Shown: one piece after another, positions 1-6,039 of the stretch | Layout: each line of letters opens with the position of its first letter | Numbering within the stretch: position 1 is the first letter of the stretch | Assembly (NCBI GenBank): GCA_003506095.1 | Contig: DNWZ01000132.1 | Location: 1-6,346, forward strand | DNA from: Planctomycetaceae bacterium | GTDB lineage: Bacteria > Planctomycetota > Planctomycetia > Pirellulales > Pirellulaceae | Reading direction: 5' to 3' | Length of the DNA stretch: 6,346 bases | Program-made: the position numbers and the translations under genes | Notes under the pieces: generated by a model | Seen by the model: the letters and a program-made list of their open reading frames with translations, nothing else | What the model was told of the DNA's origin: nothing | The model's database searches: none

Positions 1-561
1 CCGATTCGTCGCTATCCCGATTTGACAGTCCACCGATTGGTGCAAAACCTGCTCGATCGCAAAAAGACGCCCGATGAATCGTATGCCGTGTTGCTGAGGT
101 TGGGGTTCCACTGCAGCGATCAAGAACGCAACGCTGCCCAGGCGGAGCGTGAATTGATACAACTGAAGTTGCTGCACTTCATGAAAAAGCAAGTTGGCCA
201 AACGATGCGAGTGATCGTCAGTCGCGTCTTTATCGACGGCATTTTCGCTCGCGGTATTGAATTGCCGATCGATGGCTACCTACCAGTGACATCGTTGCCC
301 AGCGACAAGTATCGTTTCGAGCGGCGCGGACAAATGTTGGTCGGTTATAAGGAAGGGAATCAGTATCGGTTGGGCGATGAATTGTCTGTCAAGGTCGCGA
401 AGGTCGACTTGCGAGAACGACAATTGATTTTCGATTTTGTAAAGAGTCATTCCAGCGGTAATGAGTTCTATGTCGCGCCGACTAAAAAGTTAAAATCATC
501 GGGTCGTGGTGATGCGCGTAAAGTCAAGAAAACGCCTAAGTCGAAAAAGAGTCGCCGATAA
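1..561 (+). CDS. rnr: Ribonuclease R, C-terminal part (5' end outside window)
   Basis: This is the last 186 codons of a 3'-to-5' exoribonuclease of the RNase II/R family, which degrades structured RNA processively in the cytoplasm. The frame is open from base 1 and begins with PIRRYPDLTVHRLVQ, the conserved end of the RNB catalytic domain (family consensus SPIRRYPDL.VHR). The acidic metal-binding residues of RNB lie upstream of the window. A helical linker follows, then an S1 RNA-binding domain at about residues 64-147, containing IDGYLPVTSLPSDKY and YRLGDELSVKVAKVDL, an arrangement typical of RNase R. The last ~40 residues form a Lys/Arg-rich tail (ending KKTPKSKKSRR) of the sort that often follows S1 in RNase R. 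The stop is TAA at 559-561. The main alternative is the RNase II paralogue; the S1 signature and basic tail favour RNase R. The gene is cut by the window edge, so this is not a biological truncation. Confidence 0.9.
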   Translation, partial: PIRRYPDLTVHRLVQNLLDRKKTPDESYAVLLRLGFHCSDQERNAAQAERELIQLKLLHFMKKQVGQTMRVIVSRVFIDGIFARGIELPIDGYLPVTSLPSDKYRFERRGQMLVGYKEGNQYRLGDELSVKVAKVDLRERQLIFDFVKSHSSGNEFYVAPTKKLKSSGRGDARKVKKTPKSKKSRR

Positions 562-580
562 CCTGAGTCGCCGTTAACCG
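549..580 (+). repeat. 16-base tandem duplication across the rnr stop codon
   Basis: GAGTCGCCGATAACC at 549-563 is followed, with a period of 16 bases, by GAGTCGCCGTTAACC at 565-579. The two copies match at 14 of 15 positions. The first copy carries the last codons and TAA stop of the RNase R gene, and the second lies in the 34-base gap before the rhomboid gene. It looks like a small slippage duplication. No function is evident. Confidence 0.6.
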
Positions 581-595
581 CGGTGCGAATGCTGA

Positions 596-1171
596 ATGAT
601 TTCCAATCAAAGCCCGATGGCCAAACAGGCCTACCCGATCTTCGCATTGTTGTTGGCGATGTGGTTGGTACAACTCGTCGACATGATTATCCCGTTTGAT
701 TTCAACCGATTCGGGTTGTTGCCGCGGACGATCAGCGGATTGCCCGGCATTGCATTGATGCCGTTTTTGCACGCCGGATGGGGGCACCTGATTTCCAACA
801 CGATACCGCTTGCGATTCTGTTGGGATTGACCGTGGCGTCGCGTCATCAAGCATGGCCAGTGATCACGGTTATCGTGATCGGCGGTGGCGTGTTGCTATG
901 GTGCTTTGGCCGCAGCGCCTACCATATCGGTGCCAGCGGTTTAGTATTCGGATTGATCGCATACTTGATCACGGTCGGTGTTCGCGAAAAGCACATCATT
1001 TCTGCTGGCATCGCTTTATTAGTCGGTTTCCTGTTCGGCACCACGCTCGTTACCGGTGTCATCCCATCGTTCGGCTCGGCGATCTCGTGGGACGGGCATT
1101 TGATGGGTGCGATCAGCGGAACGTTGGTGGGCGTGAAGACATCCAAACCGGCAGGCCGCTTGACTCGGTGA
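596..1171 (+). CDS. Rhomboid family intramembrane serine protease
   Basis: A 191-residue, almost wholly hydrophobic protein with the rhomboid protease signature. It would cleave transmembrane segments of other membrane proteins within the lipid bilayer. Visible motifs are HAGWGHLISN (H59, H64, N68; the conserved H...N on helix 2, N68 being a candidate oxyanion residue), GASG with putative nucleophile S114 on helix 4, and WDGHLMGAISG with putative catalytic H168 on helix 6. The Ser-His dyad is therefore complete. About six membrane helices fit, the basic bacterial rhomboid core, with no added soluble domain. The tail ends in KTSKPAGRLTR. The start at 596 has no clear Shine-Dalgarno site. An in-frame ATG at 617 (residue 8) is a possible alternative and leaves the catalytic core unchanged. 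It lies 34 bases after rnr on the same strand, so cotranscription is possible. The substrate is unknown. Confidence 0.88.
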   Translation: MISNQSPMAKQAYPIFALLLAMWLVQLVDMIIPFDFNRFGLLPRTISGLPGIALMPFLHAGWGHLISNTIPLAILLGLTVASRHQAWPVITVIVIGGGVLLWCFGRSAYHIGASGLVFGLIAYLITVGVREKHIISAGIALLVGFLFGTTLVTGVIPSFGSAISWDGHLMGAISGTLVGVKTSKPAGRLTR

Positions 1172-1199
1172 CATCCGTTCGGCCAGCCGTGCATGGTTC

Positions 1200-1225
1200 G
1201 TTTGGTTATGTCCAGCACACCAAAC
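1200..1225. terminator. Weak hairpin between convergent genes
   Basis: GTTTGGT at 1200-1206 pairs perfectly with ACCAAAC at 1219-1225 around a 12-base loop. It lies in the 108-base gap between the rhomboid gene (plus) and the DUF1559 gene (minus), where a shared bidirectional terminator would be expected. No T-tract follows on either strand, so it is not a classical intrinsic terminator. Only the position and symmetry support the call. Confidence 0.25.
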
Positions 1226-1279
1226 CCATTGCGACGCTGTCGGGAAAAGCCCCAATGGCGCTGTACCTCGATTAGTCCA

Positions 1280-2239
1280 TTACGGCGATGCGATAACTTC
1301 ACCACCAGCGCGGGTGCTCAGCGCGCGGTACAACGATTGGTCCACTGATTCGTTTAAAAAACGCACGCTCCCATCGGCAAAACAAAATTGCGCCCCGCCG
1401 ACATGGTTACTTCGAAAACCGATAACATTCCACCAATCGTCGGGACGAGGCGGATTCACAAAATAGTTCAGCGGCGTGTGGCACGTGGCCCAATCGCCGT
1501 TGGCATAGAATGCAACCGACTGATTGATTTGGCTCGCGACATCCTCGCCCACCATCAATGTGTTCGACATGCCATCGATTATTCCGCCAAAAGCTTGCGG
1601 CTCACGATACGTCACTCGCCAAAATAGACCATTGCAACCACCGAAGAAATAACACTCCGGCAAACTTCCCGAGTGAATGGTCAATGGCAACCCTGTTACA
1701 TTATCCCCCAACACTCCTTTGTAGCTGGTCAGTGCAACATCAATCCCCGTCCACTGGTACTGGTCCGCTGACAACCGCTGGACTGCACTATCCGAAGGAC
1801 AATTCAGCACGGGAACCCGTGTCTGCATCGCACCCCGGACAACAGGGTTCATGATGCCACCGCCACTAAGGAAGTCACCATCGAAACCTAGCGACAGCGA
1901 GTCATACAAAGCGCGCTGCTCCAGGTATGGCAAGATACCAACGATCCAGCCCTTGCCATTGTGCTGTGTTATATCGTTAGCCCCAAGAATCCACGGCGCA
2001 ATACTAACGGGTAATTTTCGATGGGCATCGTGGTAACTATGCAATGCCAATCCGATCTGCTTCAGCTTGTTCGAGCAACTCATCCGCCGCGCAGCCTCAC
2101 GGGCCTGCTGAACGGCGGGCAGCGTGATCGCAACAAGAACACTGACGATCGAGATGGTTACCAGCAACTCCACAAGCGTCATGCCAAGACGCCTCACGAC
2201 TGCATACTTCCGCGACGCTTGCCAACCATGAAGTTTCAT
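1280..2239 (-). CDS. DUF1559 domain protein with type II pseudopilin-like N-terminus
   Basis: A 319-residue protein of the DUF1559 family, which is strongly expanded in Planctomycetes and has no settled function. The N-terminus carries a class III (prepilin-type) signal: a basic leader ending RRLG, then MTLVELLVTISIVSVLVAITLPAV. Cleavage is predicted between G19 and M20, with the conserved Glu at mature +5 (E24). Next comes QQAREAARRMSCSNKLKQIGLALHSYHDAH split over residues 44-73, the usual DUF1559 helix. Later marks are CPSD (147-150), DGMSNTLMVGE (222-232), and the C-terminal H-X9-DG motif (H279, D289-G290). An ATG at 2239 was chosen because GGGAG lies five bases upstream and the leader then has the normal length. 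An upstream in-frame ATG at 2284 would add 15 residues unlike a prepilin leader. The protein is probably membrane-anchored and periplasm-facing, possibly pilus- or secretion-associated. It is last in the minus-strand series, 69 bases after the PIG-V-like gene. Confidence 0.92.
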   Translation of the reverse strand: MKLHGWQASRKYAVVRRLGMTLVELLVTISIVSVLVAITLPAVQQAREAARRMSCSNKLKQIGLALHSYHDAHRKLPVSIAPWILGANDITQHNGKGWIVGILPYLEQRALYDSLSLGFDGDFLSGGGIMNPVVRGAMQTRVPVLNCPSDSAVQRLSADQYQWTGIDVALTSYKGVLGDNVTGLPLTIHSGSLPECYFFGGCNGLFWRVTYREPQAFGGIIDGMSNTLMVGEDVASQINQSVAFYANGDWATCHTPLNYFVNPPRPDDWWNVIGFRSNHVGGAQFCFADGSVRFLNESVDQSLYRALSTRAGGEVIASP

Positions 2240-2273
2240 CGCTGCTCCCGGTAAACAATGGCCCGCTCGTGCC

Positions 2274-2288
2274 AAAATTTCCAATTTT
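2274..2288. repeat. Perfect AT palindrome upstream of the DUF1559 gene
   Basis: AAAATT (2274-2279) and AATTTT (2283-2288) flank a 3-base centre, giving a symmetric site about 35 bases upstream of the DUF1559 start and just downstream of the promoter-like sequence at 2301-2327. It could be an operator or a small hairpin in the leader. AT-rich palindromes of this size also occur by chance. Confidence 0.3.
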
Positions 2289-2300
2289 CCCCTCGGGCTC

Positions 2301-2327
2301 AGTATAGCTCAAAACACCCGGTGCCAA
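2301..2327 (-). promoter_or_regulatory. Possible sigma-70-type promoter for the DUF1559 gene
   Basis: Read on the minus strand, TTGGCA (2327-2322) and TATACT (2306-2301) each match five of six bases of the -35 and -10 consensus. The spacer is 15 bases, shorter than the usual 16-18, so strength is doubtful. The site overlaps the last codons and stop of the PIG-V-like gene and would allow the DUF1559 gene to be transcribed apart from the genes before it. Confidence 0.25.
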
Positions 2328-3598
2328 CTTGCAAAAAGGGCCGAATAGAGTACAAGAAATGCTGCCCAAATCGCGAGTATAACGGCGGCTAGCGTTGGTG
2401 GTGCCCGCGACAATAAATGACCCAAAACGAGGTACACCGGAAACACACTCGACGCAAACCGTGCATGCCCCATCATCACAATACGATAGCTGTGCGATAA
2501 ATAAGGAACGCCCAACAAGCCAATCGACAACAAAACCTCGTAAGAATTAAGCCACCGCTTCCACCACCCCACACCAACCAGTGCCGCCGTCAACACAAAG
2601 TAAATCGGATTTGCAACTTCGAAACTGAACAATTCACTAGTACTGCTGTCGAATCTTCTCCAGTATGCAAATGAATTTGGATCAAACTTGCTCCAAATTG
2701 GCTCTAGCGTTGCAAGTGCTATTACGTATTGTCCCAATGACTCAGGTTGTCGTGCGACCCAATGGCTTTGCGTCTTCACAAAGGCAAGTGCATCACCAAA
2801 CTGGAAGTGCTGATACACCATGTAAGCGACAAGTCCCCAAATGGACAGCGGCAAACAGAATAAAGACTTGATTGCAAATTGATTCCAACCCCGGCTCTGT
2901 TGCCACAGATACCAAACAAATGGCAGCACCAACGCGACACCAGCCGAACGACAACCGGTCGCCAGCCCAACAATGAACGCAACCACGAGCACAGGAAATC
3001 CACGGTTCATGGCAAACAGTGCCGCAACAAGCAACAGAACAAACAACGACTCGGTATAAGCCATTCGCATGAAAAATGTAATCGGCCAGAATGCCAATCC
3101 TAACAATACCCATTCGCACGAAGACTTTTGCGAATCGCCGTACCTATCGTGCACATACAAAAATACGATTGAAAACAACGCAAGCAAGCTTGCATGCGAA
3201 ACAACCAGCAGTGCCACCTCTTCGGAAATCGGTGCCAAAAGCGTTAATGCCTTGCCCATCACCGGATAAAGGGGAAAGAACGCGACGCTCGATGCCCTTT
3301 GAGGATTATACTCATATCCATCACGCACAATTCGCGCGTACCATACTCCATCCCAATTAGCCAACGCGTGAGGCAAGCCGGGGTCATTCTGGTTGACGCT
3401 TGGTAAATTGCGGCGTGGAATCAGCTCGGTACCAAATGCCACGCCCAGTACAACCAATACCGTGCTGAGGTAATAAAAGGTGAAGCCCGTGAACAACGCC
3501 TCCTTGTACCGCGACCAAATCGTCAAATTGGACGACGATGACAGCGTGGGACCGTCTACTTCAGCACCTCCACCGGCATTTGTCATGTCTTTTCCCAT
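2309..3598 (-). CDS. PIG-V-like multi-pass membrane mannosyltransferase (GT-C fold)
   Basis: A 429-residue protein with a short polar N-terminus and roughly ten membrane helices from residue 35 on. It resembles bacterial relatives of PIG-V (GPI mannosyltransferase 2; GT76), which move mannose from a polyprenyl/dolichyl-phosphate carrier on the outer side of the membrane. Supporting motifs are NWDGVWYARIVRDGY (W82-D83-G84, in the first large outer loop, where GT-C enzymes keep the catalytic acid), AFFPLYPV (106-113), AYTESLF (180-186), GLATGCRSAG (211-220) and, near the C-terminus, GHARFASSVFPVYLVLG (377-393). The length is normal for the family and no break is seen. Transcription runs from the methyltransferase gene with a 14-base gap, so they are almost certainly cotranscribed. 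The ATG at 3598 is used; ATG at 3586 (residue 5) is equally possible because neither has a good ribosome site. The sugar and acceptor are inferred, not visible. Mannose is favoured by the DPM1-like gene in the same series. Confidence 0.8.
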   Translation of the reverse strand: MGKDMTNAGGGAEVDGPTLSSSSNLTIWSRYKEALFTGFTFYYLSTVLVVLGVAFGTELIPRRNLPSVNQNDPGLPHALANWDGVWYARIVRDGYEYNPQRASSVAFFPLYPVMGKALTLLAPISEEVALLVVSHASLLALFSIVFLYVHDRYGDSQKSSCEWVLLGLAFWPITFFMRMAYTESLFVLLLVAALFAMNRGFPVLVVAFIVGLATGCRSAGVALVLPFVWYLWQQSRGWNQFAIKSLFCLPLSIWGLVAYMVYQHFQFGDALAFVKTQSHWVARQPESLGQYVIALATLEPIWSKFDPNSFAYWRRFDSSTSELFSFEVANPIYFVLTAALVGVGWWKRWLNSYEVLLSIGLLGVPYLSHSYRIVMMGHARFASSVFPVYLVLGHLLSRAPPTLAAVILAIWAAFLVLYSALFASWHRVF

Positions 3599-3612
3599 TT
3601 ACTGTAACCCGA

Positions 3613-4485
3613 TCACACGGCGGGCTTCTGTGCGCGAATAAACAGACATGCCCCTTGGCGTTCCCCGTCGTCACGCCACTGTTGAATCATTTGACGAATC
3701 GTTTCAAAACACCGCACTTTTGATTCGCCATTCCGGCTTGCTAAAACTTTTGCGACGCGGTGTGAAATGCGGTAAGGCCAAGCGGTAATCAATCGGCGTT
3801 CCCAATTTGCAATCACAGTCGGCGGGACAATACGTTGCATCTCAATAACGGTGAAACCGGTTGTTTGCAGGATTGCGGCCCAATGATCGCGATTGAGCAG
3901 TGTTCGATGACAAAAAATCAGATTCAAAATCGAGCGATAAACCTTCTCAGTCCGGTTCATCCCCAGTCGCTTCAGCAATCGACTTACCGCAGAGCAGTCG
4001 TGGATATCGGACAATACAATCGTAGCAACAAAACTGCCCCCCGGTGCCAAAACGCGATAAGCCTCGGCAATCACCTCGCCGGGATGTTCAATATGCTCAA
4101 GAACAGAAATCGAAATAGCTGTCGCGAAAGAATTATCCGCAAATGGCAAACTACGAGCGTCTGCACAGCACACGCGACCAAACTTACCTGACTGCTCGGC
4201 AATCGCAATGTCCTTACCAGAGATATCAATACCATAGTCAATCGTCGACAGAATCGCCGCTTCGGCAAACTCACCTCTGCCGCAGCCGATCTCCAGTACG
4301 GGTCGCCGCATGCGAAGCCCCGCGAGTGGCTCCAGCTCGGCGACACGAAACATGGCATGAGCGATCGGGACGCGTCCAAAATAGTAATCCGCAATCGTTC
4401 GCCAGGACGCAAACTCGACAAACGACTCTCCTTCACCATCGGCTGGTCGATGCACTTGATGCAATGCTTGTTCGTCTAGTCGCAT
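3613..4485 (-). CDS. Class I SAM-dependent methyltransferase
   Basis: A 290-residue protein with a Rossmann-type methyltransferase domain in the middle. Motif I is VLEIGCGRGEF (63-73), which binds S-adenosylmethionine. GIDIS (85-89) supplies the acidic residue after strand 2. CADARSLPFADNSF (107-120) and SVLEHIEHP (128-136) are the Methyltransf_11/UbiE-like motifs, and RVLAPGGSF (144-152) closes the fold. The C-terminal ~130 residues are basic and Trp/Arg-rich and probably form the acceptor-specific part. The substrate is unknown; given its neighbours, a methylated sugar, polyprenyl-linked glycan or lipid is a reasonable guess. The start is uncertain. ATG 4485 is chosen because the sequence before it is AT-rich and would encode an unlikely LWFLISLW stretch. 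ATG 4545, one base after the previous stop (20 residues longer), would give translational coupling. ATG 4605 would overlap the upstream gene and is least likely. The stop lies 14 bases before the PIG-V-like gene. Confidence 0.85.
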   Translation of the reverse strand: MRLDEQALHQVHRPADGEGESFVEFASWRTIADYYFGRVPIAHAMFRVAELEPLAGLRMRRPVLEIGCGRGEFAEAAILSTIDYGIDISGKDIAIAEQSGKFGRVCCADARSLPFADNSFATAISISVLEHIEHPGEVIAEAYRVLAPGGSFVATIVLSDIHDCSAVSRLLKRLGMNRTEKVYRSILNLIFCHRTLLNRDHWAAILQTTGFTVIEMQRIVPPTVIANWERRLITAWPYRISHRVAKVLASRNGESKVRCFETIRQMIQQWRDDGERQGACLFIRAQKPAV

Positions 4486-4546
4486 GATATCGCACTCTGC
4501 CCAAAGAGAAATTAAAAACCAGAGCTGGAAGTCGTGCGACGGCATC

Positions 4547-5302
4547 TCAACGGCTAACAACCGCTTCCGGGAATTGACTCCGCAGCAAGTCAGCCACCTC
4601 GTCACTTACGCTTGTCCCTTTCAAATAAATCTCGCGCAGGTTTTGAAGTTTCACTAACTTCCTGGCTCCCGCATCGGTCACCCGCGTCCCCTCTAACCCG
4701 ATCCGATCGAGCCCTGCCCAGCCAATGATCACATCCATTGACCGATCACCGATCGCGGTATCAAACGCATCAAACTTTTCGAGGTGCGACAGCGATTTCA
4801 AGCTTTGCATTCCTGAGTCCGTAATCGCAGTGGAACTCAAATACAACTCTCGGATCTGGGATAACTTACTTACGCTGCCCAGTCCGCGATCGGTTACTTT
4901 GGTGTTCCCAAGCCCAAGTCGCGACAGTAGCGGCATGCTTTCCAAATGGATCAAGCCACGATCCGTAATACTGGTGTTGAACAGGTCCAATTTGCGTAGG
5001 TTTGAGAGTTCGGCAAGATGTTTTAAGCCGTCATCGGTGACAGCCGTGTCACTGATGTAAAGCTCACGCAATTCTGCAAATGATGATACCTCTTGCAATG
5101 CGCTATCGCTGGCCCCGGACTCGGTCAACCACACGATGGTAATTGGCGAATTGGGGAGCGAAGAATCGACTTCGACTGCACCACCCTGAGCTAGAATCGC
5201 CGCACCTTGATTAGGCTGCGAACACCCGATTGAGCAAATCGATGCGATCACCAAAGCCGGGCCAAACAAAGCAGCGGGACACCAAAATGAATCTTTTATC
5301 AT
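4547..5302 (-). CDS. Leucine-rich-repeat protein, predicted lipoprotein
   Basis: A 251-residue exported protein built almost entirely of leucine-rich repeats. The N-terminus has a basic residue (K3), a hydrophobic stretch to residue 26, and SIGC with C27 as candidate lipid-bearing cysteine. Ser at -3 is a weak lipobox, so a plain signal peptide is possible. After a ~50-residue linker come seven back-to-back repeats, each exactly 24 residues, starting at 78, 102, 126, 150, 174, 198 and 222. The pattern is LxxLxLxxTx[IV][TS]DxGLxxLxxL, the style common in planctomycete LRR proteins. Repeat 5 (174-197) has drifted (FDAFDTAIGD), and repeat 7 ends the array. Such arrays bind proteins or glycans, but no enzymatic site is seen. 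The start codon overlaps the stop of the GT2 gene as ATGA (5299-5302), which fixes the start and implies translational coupling. Confidence 0.88.
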   Translation of the reverse strand: MIKDSFWCPAALFGPALVIASICSIGCSQPNQGAAILAQGGAVEVDSSLPNSPITIVWLTESGASDSALQEVSSFAELRELYISDTAVTDDGLKHLAELSNLRKLDLFNTSITDRGLIHLESMPLLSRLGLGNTKVTDRGLGSVSKLSQIRELYLSSTAITDSGMQSLKSLSHLEKFDAFDTAIGDRSMDVIIGWAGLDRIGLEGTRVTDAGARKLVKLQNLREIYLKGTSVSDEVADLLRSQFPEAVVSR

Positions 5303-6039
5303 TTAGCAGCCCCCTGCGGCTGGAAAGACTGACGGAAGACCGCGAACTGAACGAGTCGGAAAACTGATTTCAGCGACTCAATCGCCGATAGCTTGCTTGC
5401 GCCTCGAACCCGATCGCTGAATACGATCGGAACTTCCAGCATCCGAGCCCCTCTAGCGTGCAATCTTAGTAAAATCTCTTCTTGAATCGAATAGCCCTGG
5501 CTAACCATCCCGGCAAAGTTCAATTCTCTCAAGCGGGCAACGCGATAGCAGCGGAATCCGCCGCTGCAATCGGCGACAGGTAAGCGTAAAACCGACGTTG
5601 CAAAAAGATTGACCAATCGGCTGATGACGATCCGCCTCCAGGACCACCCACTTGTCCGGCCACCTTGAATGTAACGTGAACCGATCACAAGATCCGCTTG
5701 TGTATCGCTGCAAGTCGCCGCGTGGATCAGCCGGGGGATATCCTCAGGAGCATGACTAAGATCCGCGTCGAGGTTAACAACAAGGTCGTACTGATGGTCG
5801 ACTGCATACTGAAGCCCAACGCGCATCGCGTTACCTAGGCCAGGGCTTTCCTTGCGAATCATCACGCGAAGTCGGGGATTGTTCTCCGCCATTTGGTTCG
5901 CCCTATGAGCGGTGCCGTCGGGCGAGTCATCATCTACTACCAACATGTCCGTATTCGGGCAAGCCGTAGCAATCCGACAAAGCAGTGTTTGTATGTTCTC
6001 AATTTCATTCAGTGTTAAAACAAGAATTAATGATCGCAT
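5299..6039 (-). CDS. DPM1-like polyprenol-phosphate mannosyltransferase (GT2)
   Basis: A 246-residue glycosyltransferase family 2 enzyme, expected to transfer mannose from GDP-mannose to polyprenyl phosphate at the cytoplasmic face of the membrane. The order of motifs matches DPM1: MRSLILVLTLNEIENI at the N-terminus, VVDDDSPDGT (34-43) for nucleotide binding, LDADLSH (90-96) with the metal-binding D91-A-D93, GSRYIQGG (120-127), DCSGGFRCYR (157-166), GYSIQEEILLR (182-192) and the C-terminal RVRGASKLS (210-218). There are no added membrane helices, so it is the short, peripheral form. ATG 6039 was chosen because it places MRSLILVLTLNE where family members begin (usually M..LV.iPTYNE; LTLNE here replaces PTYNE). 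An upstream ATG at 6093 would add 18 residues without similarity to the family. No strong Shine-Dalgarno is seen. Related GT2 enzymes use glucose or GlcNAc, so the sugar is not proven. It is first in the minus-strand series. Confidence 0.88.
   Translation of the reverse strand: MRSLILVLTLNEIENIQTLLCRIATACPNTDMLVVDDDSPDGTAHRANQMAENNPRLRVMIRKESPGLGNAMRVGLQYAVDHQYDLVVNLDADLSHAPEDIPRLIHAATCSDTQADLVIGSRYIQGGRTSGWSWRRIVISRLVNLFATSVLRLPVADCSGGFRCYRVARLRELNFAGMVSQGYSIQEEILLRLHARGARMLEVPIVFSDRVRGASKLSAIESLKSVFRLVQFAVFRQSFQPQGAAK

Noticed and set aside
778..1275. 165-residue open frame on plus strand overlapping the rhomboid gene
   Set aside because: It is a frame shadow: rich in Arg, His and Cys with no family features, while the overlapping frame is a clear rhomboid protease.
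919..1305. 128-residue open frame on minus strand opposite the rhomboid gene
   Set aside because: It is antisense to a well-supported gene, runs through the convergent gap into the DUF1559 stop region, and shows no recognisable domain.
2266..2280. Sigma-54-like TGGCACG on the minus strand before the DUF1559 gene
   Set aside because: The required TTGC element at the -12 position is missing at the right spacing (GGCC is found instead).
2240..2284. Upstream start (ATG 2284) for the DUF1559 protein
   Set aside because: It adds 15 residues unlike a prepilin leader, whereas ATG 2239 has GGGAG at good spacing and a normal leader length.
3835..4487. Two plus-strand open frames of 118 and 114 residues opposite the methyltransferase
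   Set aside because: Composition is unlike real proteins, and both are antisense to intact methyltransferase motifs.
4725..5060. 111-residue plus-strand frame opposite the LRR gene
   Set aside because: Its length comes from the repeated structure of the LRR gene read antisense; it has no independent support.
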